A DNA stretch of 64,000 bases from Limnomonas spitsbergensis (taxonomy: Eukaryota; Chlorophyta; Chlorophyceae; Chlamydomonadales): NCBI GenBank assembly GCA_037349105.1, contig JAYJMM010000071.1:1-64000 (forward strand). Reading direction: 5' to 3'. Each line of letters starts with the position of its first letter. Position 1 is the first letter of the stretch. Shown in pieces: positions 21,896-33,300 of the stretch. The notes below the pieces were generated by a model. That model was not told where the DNA came from. It searched no databases and worked only from the letters and a program-made list of their open reading frames with translations. The position numbers and the translations under genes are program-made.

Positions 21896-24800
21896 CTGTT
21901 CTGGCTGGGACAGGTGGTGGGGGAAGAGGGGATGTGTCTGGCCATGAGCTGGTGCAGGTGGTGGGGGGAGAGGGGATGTGTCTGGCCATGGGCTGGGACA
22001 GGTGATGGGGGGAGAGGGGACGTGTCTACAGCTGTTCTGGGGTAAGGGTGAGGATTGGGAGGGAGGAGGCAGCTGACATGTCCACAGCTGTTCTGGGGTA
22101 AGGGTGAAGGGTGGGAGGGAGAAGGCAGCTGACTGGTCCACAGATGTTCTGGGGTAAGGGTGAAGGGTGGGAGGGAGGAGGCAGCTCACTGATCCACAGC
22201 TGTTCTGGGGTAAGGGTGGGGATTGGGAGGGAGGAGGCAGCTGACTGGTCCACAGCTGTTCTGGGGTAAGGGTGAAGGGTGGGAGGGAGAAGGCAGCTGA
22301 CTGATCCACAGCTGTTCTGGGGTAAGGGTGAGGGGTGGGAGGGAGGAGGCAGGCTACTGATCCACAGCTGTTCTGGGGTAAGGGTGAGGATTGGGAGGGA
22401 GGAGGCAGCTGACTGGTCCATAGCTGTTCTGGGGTAAGGGTGAAGGGTGGGAGGGAGGAGGCAGGCTACTGATCCACAGCTGTTCTGGGGTAAGGGTGAG
22501 GGGTACGAGGGAGGAGGCAGGTTACTGATCCACAGCTGTTATGGGGTAAGGGTGAGGATTGGGAGGGAGGCAGGCTACTGATCCACAGCTGTTCTGGGGT
22601 AAGGGTGAGGGGTGGGAGGGAGGAGGCAGCTGACTGATCCACAGCTGTTCTGGGGTAAGGGTGGAGGGTGGGAGGGAGGAGGCAGCTGACTGATCCACAG
22701 CTGTTCTGGGGTAAGGGTGAAGGGTGGGAGGGAGGAGGCAGCTGACTGATCCACAGCTGTTCTGGGGTAAGGGTGAAGGGTGGGAGGGAGGATGCAGCTG
22801 ACTGATCCACAGCTGTTCTGGGGTAAGGGTGAGGATTGGGAGGGAGGAGGCAGCTGACTGGTCCACAGCTGTTCTGGGGTAAGGGTGAGGGGTAGGAGGG
22901 AGGAGGCAGCTGACTGATCCACAGCTGTTCTGGGGTAAGGGTGAAGGGTGGGAGGGAGGTTGCAGCTGACTGGTCCACATATGTTCTGGGGTAAGGGTGA
23001 AGGGTGGGAGGGAGGAGGCAGCTCACTGATCCACAGCTGTTCTGGGGTAAGGGTGGGGATTGGGAGGGAGGAGGCAGCTGACTGGTCCACAGCTGTTCTG
23101 GGGTAAGGGTGGAGGGTGGGAGGGAGGAGGCAGCTGACTGATCCACAGCTGTTCTGGGGTAAGGGTGAGGGGTGGGAGGGAGGAGGCAGCTGACTGATCC
23201 ACAGCTGTTCTGGGGTTAGGGTGAAGGGTGGGAGGGAGGAGGCAGCTGACTGGTGCACAGCTGTTCTGGGGTAAGGGTGAAGGGTGGGAGGGAGGAGGCA
23301 AGTTACTGATCCACAGCTGTTCTGGGGTAAGGGTGAGGGGTAGGAGGGAGGAGGCAGCTGACTGATCCACAGCTGTTCTGGGGTGAGGGTGAGGGGTGGG
23401 AGGGAGGAGGCAGCTGATTGATCGACAGCTGTTCTGGGGTAAGGGTGAAGGGTGGGAGGGAGGAGGCAGCTGACTCGTGCACAGCTGTTCTGGGGTAAGG
23501 GTGAAGGGTGGGAGGGAGGAGGCAAGTTACTGGTCCACAGATGTTCTGGGGTAAGGGTGAAGGGTGGGAGGGAGGAGGCAGCTCACTGATCCACAGCTGT
23601 TCTGGGGTAAGGGTGGGGATTGGGAGGGAGGAGGCAGCTGACTGGTCCACAGCTGTTCTGGGGTAAGGGTGAGGATTGGGAGGGAGGAGGCAGCTGACTG
23701 ATCCACAGCTGTTCTGGGGTAAGGGTGAAGGGTGGGAGGGAGGTTGCAGCTGACTGGTCCACAGATGTTCTGGGGTAAGGGTGAAGGGTGGGAGGGAGGA
23801 GGCAGCTCACTGATCCACAGCTGTTCTGGGGTAAGGATGGGGATTGGGAGGGAGGAGGCAGCTGACTGGTCCACAGCTGTTCTGGGGTAAGGGTGGAGGG
23901 TGGGAGGGAGGAGGCAGCTGACTGATCCACAGCTGTTCTGGGGTAAGGGTGAGGGGTGGGAGGGAGGAGGCAGCTGACTGATCCACAGCTGTTCTGGGGT
24001 TAGGGTGAAGGGTGGGAGGGAGGAGGCAGCTGACTGGTGCACAGCTGTTCTGGGGTAAGGGTGAAGGGTGGGAGGGAGGAGGCAAGTTACTGATCCACAG
24101 CTGTTCTGGGGTGAGGGTGAGGGGTGGGAGGGAGGAGGCAGCTGATTGATCCACAGCTGTTGGGAGGGAGGAGGCAGCTGATTGGTCCACAGTTGTTCTG
24201 GGGTAAGGGTGAAGGGTGGGAGGGAGGAGGCATACTACTGATCCACAGCTGTTCTGGGGTAAGGGTGAGGATTGGGAGGGAGGAGGCAGCTGACTGATCC
24301 ACAGCTGTTCTGGGGTAAGGGTGAGGGGTGGGAGGGAGGAGGCAGCTGATTGATCCACAGCTGTTCTGGGGTAAGGGTGAAGGGTGGGAGGGAGGAGGCA
24401 TGCTACTGATCCACAGCTGTTTTGGGGTAAGGGTGAGGATTGGGAGGGAGGAGGCAGCTGACTGGTCCACAGCTGTTCTGGGGTAAGGGTGAGGGGTAGG
24501 AGGGAGGAGGCATGCTACTGATCCACAGCTGTTCGGGGGTAAGGGTGAGGGGTAGGAGGGAGGAGGCAGGTTACTGATCCATAGCTGTTCTGGGGTAAGG
24601 GTGAGGATTGGGAGGGAGGAGGCAGCTGGCTGATCCACAGCTGTTCTGGGGTAAGGGTGGAGGGTGGGAGGGAGGAGGCAGCTGACTGATCCACAGCTGT
24701 TCTGGGGTAAGGGTGAAGGGTGGGAGGGAGGAGGCAGCTGACTGATCCACAGCTGTTCTGGGGTAAGGGTGAAGGGTGGGAGGGAGGATGCAGCTGACTG

Positions 24801-24955
24801 ATCCACAGCTGTTCTGGGGTAAGGGTGAGGATTGGGAGGGAGGAGGCAGCTGACTGGTCCACAGCTGTTCTGGGTGGGAGGGAGAAGGCAGGCTACTGAT
24901 CCACAGCTGTTATGGGGTAAGGGTGAGGGGTAGGAGGGAGGAGGCAGGTTACTGA
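21896..24955. repeat. 56-bp G-rich minisatellite, second block
   Basis: This is the same 56-bp unit as in the first block, about 52 copies. It opens with a 44-bp-family segment (21899-22027) nearly identical to that at 18470-18598, about 3.43 kb away. Several marker units, such as the shortened GGGAGGGAGGCAGGCTACTG, recur at matching places (near 18270, 19620 and 22565), so multi-kilobase blocks have been copied. Confidence 0.93.
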
Positions 24956-25640
24956 TATGGGACAGGTGGTGGGGGGAGAGGGGATGTGTCTGGCCATGAG
25001 CTGGGACATGTGATGGGGGGAGAGGGGATGTGTCTGGCCATGAGATGGAGCAGGTGATGGGGGGAGAGGGGATGTGTCTGGCCATGAGCTGGGGCATGTG
25101 ATGGGGGGAGAGGGGATGTGTCTGGCCATGAGCTGGAGCAGGTGGTGGGGGGAGAGGGGATGTGTCTGGCCATGAGCTGGAGCAGGTGGTGGGAGGAGAG
25201 GGGATGTGTCTGGCCATGAGCTGGGATAGGTGGTGGGGGGAGAGGGGATGTGTCTGGCCAGGAGCTGGAGCAGGTGGTGGGGGGAGAGGGGATGTGTCTG
25301 GCCAGGAGCTGGAGCAGGTGGTGGGGGGAGAGGGGATGTGTCTGGCCATGAGCTGGAGCAGGTGGTGGGGGGAGAGGGGATGTGTCTGGCCAGGAGCTGG
25401 AGCAGGTGGTGGGGGGAGAGGGGATGTGTCTGGCCATGAGCTGGAGCAGGTGGTGGGGGGAGAGGGGATGTGTCTGGCCATGAGCTGGGACAGGTGGTGG
25501 GGGGAGAGGGGATGTGTCTGGCCATGAGCTGGGACATGTGATGGGGGGAGAGGGGATGTGTCTGGCCATGAGCTGGGGCAGGTGATGGGGGGAGAGGGGA
25601 TGTGTCTGGCCATGAGCTGGGCATGTGGAGTGCTTTGGCT
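24956..25640. repeat. 44-bp G-rich minisatellite, about 15 copies
   Basis: The unit contains GGTGGTGGGGGGAGAGGGGA, then TGTGTCTGGCCATGAGCTGG and AGCA. The same family is embedded as short pieces in the two 56-bp blocks, so the arrays share a history. The variable positions are few (CATGAG/CAGGAG, GAGCA/GACA/GGCA). Confidence 0.95.
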
Positions 25641-27263
25641 GTTGAGAAGCAGTAGGTGATGAGGCTGGGCTTGGGTACCTTCAGACGATCATGATGCATG
25701 GTAGGCCAGCCAGCCTAGTCCTGTGGTAGCAAGGGACATAAAGGGTGCATGCTTTATGGCATGGGATGTACGGGAGGGTATGTGGGAGAGTCTAGGAGAG
25801 CACATGGGGGTACTGGATGTGGCTGGACCCTGACTGGTTGGACTTTGAGTGGCTGGACCCTAAATTGCTGGGCAGTTGTGGGGGATCTTTGGCATGCAAG
25901 ACCTGGGCAGCTGAGGGGGAGAGGTGGACTGCTGGATCTAGGCAGCAAAGGGGGATATGTGGACTGCATGAGCTAGGCAGCTGAGGGGGAGAGGTGTTTG
26001 GGGAGGGGGTTCTGTTACTTTGCCTTGATGTATAAGGATGGTGGAGTCTTGTGCATGGGGACATGTACTTGTACGCTGCTCTGATAAAAACATGGAGGTG
26101 GAGTCGTGTGCACGGGGACAGGTACTGGTACCTTGCTCTGTAATTTACTTGTGGCTGATGGCCTGGGGTGTAAGCACGAGGGGGAGGGGGGGGTATGGAC
26201 AGGCTAGAGGGCACATGGCCCATGCTGGAGGGCCATGCGGGAGGGACACGCTGTTACTTGCCTTTCATCCAGCAAACAGCAGGAAGGTCGAGTCCAGTGG
26301 TCGTGTGGTCGAGTGGTTGTGGCACTCTGATCTGATGTAGCAAGGTGATGGAGTCTTGTGCACAGGGGATGGTAGTTGCTGGGCTTCTCGATCTTCCTTG
26401 TTCTTGCGTTTACGATGGCGCTTTGGGGATGCGTGGGGATGTCGGCCCCCGGTGTGTTGGGTACCTGACGGTACGCATGAGGAAGATGCTGCTTATACAT
26501 TACATTGCGTATGAGTACAACGCGTTACTCAGAGAACTTCATACAAGATCCAATCCGTGGCAAAGCATGATCGGGCATATCAGGATGAAGCTGGGTCGCC
26601 ATCAGAGCGTAGCATTACGTGTGCTACCAAGCTCACCTGAATTGGTTGATCTTTCAAGAAGGGACTGGTACACTGGTGGTACTGAGAAGTGCATTCCAGA
26701 TCGTCGACAGGTGGTACAAAGTGTGGAACGTTGCCCCATGGCTGTGGCGTCGAGACGTTCGGTCTCCAGGCGTATCATGGCCGTCTGTTGAGATTGGCAT
26801 TCCTGGTGTAGGTCTACAAGATCAACCAGAGGTTTCGCTCAACATCATGCAACACCATCTAGTAGTAACACTGATCGTGGAGCTGTAGGAACGGCGAGGT
26901 ACGCTTTGCATGATTGCTTTATCAGATGCACTGCAATCGCGCTGGGTGTGCCCTCCTGCCACCTCTTGCTGCGCTCAGGCAGCACAGCTGGCGAGGGCTG
27001 CGTGGCCAACCTGTAGACGAAGCAAGAAGATTGGAGATCGGAGTGGTGCGGCGTGGCTTCGACGCAGATCGGTAAGATGTTGTTGCAAAAAACTGATGGG
27101 TGAACATGTTGTTGCTGTCACCTGAGGCATCAGGCGTGTATGGCACGTTAGATAAAACAGTGTTCGAAACAGCAGAAAGCGGCGTATATGCGCGCATGCG
27201 TGTCTTGGTAGGGCGGCGCTTCGTTCAAAAAGACAGGCAGGATGTTGAAATGAAAAGACTAAA
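25641..27263. other. Low-information segment, no gene recognised
   Basis: The first part (25.7-26.3 kb) has loose repeats of GGCAGCTGAGGGGGAGAGG-like text. From 26345 one plus-strand frame stays open to about 27030 except for one TGA at 26789, but it matches nothing I know and has no clear splice sites. It could be a decayed coding region. The segment ends directly at interstitial telomere repeats. Confidence 0.4.
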
Positions 27264-27325
27264 ACTAAACCCTAAACCCTAAACCCTAAACCCTAAACCC
27301 TAAACCCTAAACCCTAAACCCTAAA
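27264..27325. repeat. Interstitial telomere repeats, about 8 copies
   Basis: Some 62 bp of perfect CCCTAAA repeats in the same orientation as the terminal array. On the right they run straight into the 21-bp satellite (CCCTAAA then GCCTGAGTGCACTG). Such a block marks an old chromosome end, a telomere-mediated fusion, or telomere repeats used to patch a break. Confidence 0.95.
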
Positions 27326-30300
27326 GCCTGAGTGCACTGAAGCTCGGCCTGAGTGCACTGAGGCTCAGCCTGAGTGCACTGAAGGTCAGCCAGAGTGCAC
27401 TGAAGCTCAGCCTGAGTGCACTGAAGCTCAGCCTGAGTACACTGAAGCTCAGCCTGAGTGCACTGAAGCTTAGCCTAAGTGCACTACAGCTTAGCCTGAG
27501 TGCACTACAGCTCAGCCTGAGTACACTGAAGCTTAGCCTGAGTACACTAAAGCTCAGCCAGAGTACACTGAAGCTCAGCCAGAGTGCACTGAAGCTCAGC
27601 CTGAGTGCACTGAAGCTCAGCCTGAGTGCACTGAAGCTCAGCCTGAGTGCACTGAAGCTCAGCCTGAATGCACTGAAGCTCAGCCTGAGTGCACTGAAGC
27701 TCGGCCTGAGTGCACTGAAGCTCAGCCTGAGTGCACTGAAGCTCAGCCTGAGTGCACTGAAGCTCAGCCTTAGTGCACTGAAGCTCAGCCTGAGTGCACT
27801 GAAGCTCAGCCTGAGTGCACTGAAGCTCGGCCTGAGTACACTGAAGCTCAGCCTGAGTGCACTGAAGCTCAGCCTGAGTACACAGAAGCTCAGCCTGAGT
27901 GCACTGAAGCTCAGCCTGAGTGCACTACAGCTCAGCCTGAGTACACTGAAGATCAGCCTGAATGCACTGAAGCTCAGCCTGAGTACACTGAAGCTCGGCC
28001 TGAGTACACGGAAGCTCAGCCTGAGTGCTCTGAAGCTCAGCCTGAGTGCACTGAAGCTCAGCCTGAGTGCACTGAAGCTCAGCCTGAGTGCACTGAAGCT
28101 CGGCCTGAGTGCACTGAAGCTCGGCCTGAGTGCACTGAAGCTCGGCCTGCGTGCACTGAGGCTCAGCCTGAGTGCACTGAAGGTCAGCCTGAGTGCACTG
28201 AAGCTCGGCCTGAGTGCACTGAAGCTCAGCCTGAGTACACTGAAGCTCAGCCTGAGTACACTTAAGCTTAGCCTGAGTGCACTACAGCTCAGCCTGAGTG
28301 CACTACAGCTCAGCCTGAGTACACTAAAGCTTAGCCAGAGTACACTGAAGCTCAGCCAGAGTGCACTGAAGCTCAGCCTGAGTGCACTGAAGCTCAGCCT
28401 GAGTGCACTGAAGCTCAGCCTGAGTGCACTGAAGCTCAGCCTGAGTGCACTGAAGCTCAGCCTGAGTGCACTACAGCTTAGCCTGAGTACACTGAAGATC
28501 AGCCTGAATGCATTGAAGCTCAGCCTGAGTACACTGAAGCTCGGCCTGAGTACACGGAAGCTCAGCCTGAGTGCTCTGAAGCTCAGCCTGAGTGCACTGA
28601 AGCTCAGCCTGAGTGCACTGAAGCTCAGCCTGAGTGCACTGAAGCTCAGCCTGAGTGCATTGAAGCTCGGCCTGAGTGCACTGAAGCTCAGCCTGAGTGC
28701 ACTGAAGCTCAGCCTGAGTGCACTGAAGCTCAGCCTGAGTGCACTGAAGCTCAGCCTGAGTGCACTGAAGCTCAGCCTGAGTACACTGAAGCTCGGCCTG
28801 AGTGCACTGAAGCTCAGCCTGAGTGCACTGAAGCTCAGCCTGAGTACACTGAAGCTCAGCCTGAGTGCACTGAAGCTCAGCCTGAGTGCACTACAGCTCA
28901 GCCTGAGTACACTGAAGCTCAGCCTGAATGCACTGAAGCTCAGCCTGAGTACACTGAAGCTCGGCCTGAGTACACGGAAGCTCGGCCTGAGTGCACTGAA
29001 GCTCAGCCTGAGTGCTCTGTAGCTCAGCCTGAGTACACTCAAGCTCAGCCTGAGTGCACTGAAGCTCAGCCTGAGTGCACTGAAGCTCAGCATGAGTACA
29101 CTGTAGCTCGGCCTGAGTACACTGAAGCTCGGCCTGAGTGCACTGAAGCTCAGCCTGAGTGCACTACAGCTCAGCCTGAGTGCACTGAAGCTCAGCCTGA
29201 GTACACTGAAGCTCGGCCTGAGTACACTGAAGCTCGGCCTGAGTGCACTGAAGCTCAGCCTGAGTACACTGAAGCTCAGCCTGAGTGCACTGAAGCTCAG
29301 CATGAGTGCACTGGAGCTCAGCCTGAGTGCACTGAGGCTAAGCCTGAGTGCACTGAAGCTTAGCCTGAGTGCACTGAAGCTCAGCCTGAGTGCACTGAAG
29401 CTCAGCCTGAGTGCACTGAGGCTAAGCCTGAGTGCACTGAAGCTTAGCCTGAGTGCACTGAAGCTCAGCCTGAGTGCACTGAAGCTCAGCCTGAATGCAC
29501 TGAAGCTCAGCCTGAGTGCACTGAGGCTAAGCCTGAGTGCACTGAAGCTCAGCATGAGTGCACTGAAGCTCAGCCTGAGTGCACTGAAGCTCAGCCTGCG
29601 TGCACTGAAGCTCGGCCTGAGTGCACTGAAGCTCAGCCTGAGTGCACTGAAGCTCAGCCTGAGTGCACTGAAGCTCAGCCTGAGTGCACTGAAGCTCAGC
29701 CTGAGTGCACTGAAGCTCAGCCAGAGTGCAGCCTGAGTGCACTGAAGCTCAGCCTGAGTGCACTCAAGCTCAGCCTGAGTGCAGCCTGAGTGCACTGAAG
29801 CTCAGCTTGAGTGCACTTAAGCTCAGCCTGAGTGCACTGAAGGTCAGCCTGAGTGCACTGAGGTTAAGCCTGAGTGCACTGAAGCTCAGCCTGAGTGCAC
29901 TGAAGCTCAGCCTGAGTGCACTACAGCTCAGCCTGAGTGCATTGAAGCTCAGCCTGAGTGCACTGAAGCTCGGCCTGAGTGCACTGAAGCTCAGCCTGAG
30001 TGCACTGAAGCTCAGCCTGAGTGCACTGAAGCTCGGCCTGAGTGCACTGAAGCTCGGCCTGAGTGCACTGAAGCTCAGCCTGAGTGCACTGAAGCTCAGC
30101 CTGAGTGCACTGAAGCTCAGCCCGAGTGCACTCAAGCTCGGCCTGAGTGCACTGAAGCTCGGCCTGAGTGCATTGAAGCTCGGCCTGAGTGCACAGAAGC
30201 TCGGCCTGAGTGCACTGAAGCTCAGCCTGAGTGCACTGAAGCTCAGCCTGAATGCACTGAAGCTCAGCCTGAGTGCACTGCGGCTAAGCCTGAGTGCACT

Positions 30301-33300
30301 GAAGCTCAGCCTTAGTGCACTGAAGCTCAGCCTGAGTGCACTGAAGCTCAGCCTGAGTGCACTGAAGCTCAGCCTGCGTGCACTGAGGCTAAGCCTGCGT
30401 GCACTGAAGCTCAGCCTGAGTGCACTGAAGCTCAGCCTGAGTGCACTGAAGCTCAGCCTGAGTGCACTGAAGCTCAGCCCGAGTGCACTGAAGCTCAGCC
30501 TGAGTGCACTGAAGCTCAGCCTGAGTGCACTGAAACTCGGCCTGAGTGCGCTGACACTTAGCCTCAGTGCACTGAAGCTAAGCCTGAGTGCACTGAAGCT
30601 CAGCCTGAGTGCACTTCAGCTCAGCCTGAGTGCACTGAAGCTCAGCCTGAGTGCACTGAAGCTCAGCCTGAGTGCACTGAAGCTCAGCCTGAGTGCACTG
30701 AAGCTCGGCCTGAGTGCACTGAGGCTCAGCCTGAGTGCACTGAAGGTCAGCCAGAGTGCACTGAAGCTCAGCCTGAGTGCACTGAAGCTCAGCCTGAGTA
30801 CACTGAAGCTCAGCCTGAGTACACTGAAGCTTAGCCTGAGTGCACTACAGCTTAGCCTGAGTGCACTACAGCTCAGCCTGAGTACACTGAAGCTTAGCCT
30901 GAGTACACTAAAGCTCAGCCAGAGTACACTGAAGCTCAGCCAGAGTGCACTGAAGCTCAGCCTGAGTGCACTGAAGCTCAGCCTGAGTGCACTGAAGCTC
31001 AGCCTGAGTGCACTGAAGCTCAGCCTGAGTGCACTGAAGCTCAGCCTGAGTGCACTGAAGCTCGGCCTGAGTGCACTGAAGCTCAGCCTGAGTGCACTGA
31101 AGCTCAGCCTGAGTGCACTGAAGCTCAGCCTGAGTGCACTGAAGCTCAGCCTGAGTGCACTGAAGCTCAGCCTGAGTGCACTGAAGCTCGGCCTGAGTAC
31201 ACTGAAGCTCAGCCTGATTGCACTGAAGCTCAGCCTGAGTACACAGAAGCTCAGCCTGAGTTCACTGAAGCTCAGCCTGAGTGCACTACAGCTCAGCCTG
31301 AGTACACTGAAGCTCAGCCTGAATGCACTGAAGCTCAGCCTGAGTACACTGAAGCTCGGCCTGAGTACACGGAAGCTCAGCCTGAGTGCTCTGAAGCTCA
31401 GCCTGAGTGCACTGAAGCTCAGCCTGAGTGCACTGAAGCTCAGCCTGAGTGCACTGTAGCTCAGCCTGAGTACACTCAAGCTCAGCCTGAGTGCACTGAA
31501 GCTAAGCCTGAGTGCACTGAAGCTCAGCCTGAGTACACTGAAGCTCGGCCTGAGTACACTGAAGCTCGGCCTGAGTGCACTGAAGCTCAGCCTGAGTGCA
31601 CTACAGCTCAGCCCGAGTGCACTGAAGCTCAGCCTGAGTACACTGAAGCTGGCCTGAGTACACTGAAGCTCGGCCTGAGTGCACTGAAGCTCAGCCTGAG
31701 TACACTGAAGCTCAGCCTGAGTGCACTGAAGCTCAGCATGAGTGCACTGGAGCTCAGCCTGAGTGCACTGAGGCTAAGCCTGAGTGCACTGAAGCTTAGC
31801 CTGAGTGCACTGAAGCTCAGCCTGAGTGCACTGAAGCTCAGCCTGAGTGCACTGAGGCTAAGCCTGAGTGCACTCAAGCTTAGCCTGAGTGCACTGAAGC
31901 TCAGCCTGAGTGCACTGAAGCTCAGCCTGAATGCACTGAAGCTCAGCCTGAGTGCACTGAGGCTAAGCCTGAGTGCACTGAAGCTCAGCCTGAGTGCACT
32001 GAAGCTCAGCCTGAGTGCACTGAAGCTCAGCATGCGTGCACTGAAGCTCAGCCTGAGTGCACTGAAGCTCAGCCTGAGTGCACTGAAGCTCAGCCTGAGT
32101 GCACTGAAGCTCAGCCTGAGTGCACTGAAGCTCAGCCTGAGTGCACTGAAGCTCAGCCAGAGTGCAGCCTGAGTGCACTGAAGCTCAGCCTGAGTGCACT
32201 CAAGCTCAGCCTGAGTGCAGCCTGAGTGCACTGAAGCTCAGCTTGAGTGCACTGAAGCTCAGCCTGAGTGCTCTGAAGCTCAGCCTGAGTGCACTGAGGT
32301 TAAGCCTGAGTGCACTGAAGCTCAGCCTGAGTGCACTGAAGCTCAGCCTGAGTGCACTACAGCTCAGCCTGAGTGCATTGAAGCTCAGCCTGAGTGCACT
32401 GAAGCTCGGCCTGAGTGCACTGAAGCTCAGCCTGAGTGCACTGAAGCTCAGCATGAGTGCACTGAAGCTCGGCCTGAGTGCACTGAAGCTCGGCCTGAGT
32501 GCACTGAAGCTCAGCCTGAGTGCACTGAAGCTCAGCCTGAGTGCACTGAAGCTCAGCCCGAGTGCACTCAAGCTCGGCCTGAGTGCACTGAAGCTCGGCC
32601 TGAGTGCATTGAAGCTCGGCCTGAGTGCACAGAAGCTCGGCCTGAGTGCACTGAAGCTCAGCCTGAGTGCACTGAAGCTCAGCCTGAATGCACTGAAGCT
32701 CAGCCTGAGTGCACTGAGGCTAAGCCTGAGTGCACTGAAGCTCAGCCTTAGTGCACTGAAGCTCAGCCTAGGTGCACTGAAGCTCAGCCTGAGTGCACTG
32801 AAGCTCAGCCTGCGTGCACTGAGGCTAAGCCTGCGTGCACTGAAGCTCAGCCTGAGTGCACTGAAGCTCAGCCTGAGTGCACTGAAGCTCAGCCTGAGTG
32901 CACTGAAGCTCAGCCTGAGTGCACTGAAGCTCAGCCTGAGTGCACTGAAGCTCAGCCTGAGTGCACTGAAACTCGGCATGAGTGCGCTGACACTTAGCCT
33001 CAGTGCACTGAAGCTCAGCCTGAGTGCACTGAAGCTCAGCCTGAGTGCACTTCAGCTCAGCCTGAGTGCACTGAAGCTCAGCCTGAGTGCACTAAAGCTC
33101 AGCCTGAGTGCACTGAAGCTCAGCCTGAGTGCACTGAAGCTCGGCCTGAGTGCACTGAGGCTCAGCCTGAGTGCACTGAAGGTCAGCCAGAGTGCACTGA
33201 AGCTCAGCCTGAGTGCACTGAAGCTCAGCCTGAGTACACTGAAGCTCAGCCTGAGTACACTGAAGCTTAGCCTGAGTGCACTACAGCTTAGCCTGAGTGC

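Noticed and set aside
18082..25699. Minus-strand Pro/Ser/Leu-rich frames (up to 508 codons) in the 56- and 44-bp arrays
   Set aside because: Repeat artefacts: the 56-bp unit cycles through frames, producing overlapping frames of similar text everywhere in the array.
26345..27030. Plus-strand frame interrupted once by TGA
   Set aside because: The composition is not clearly coding and no family or splice site was recognised. I left it as a possible decayed region only.
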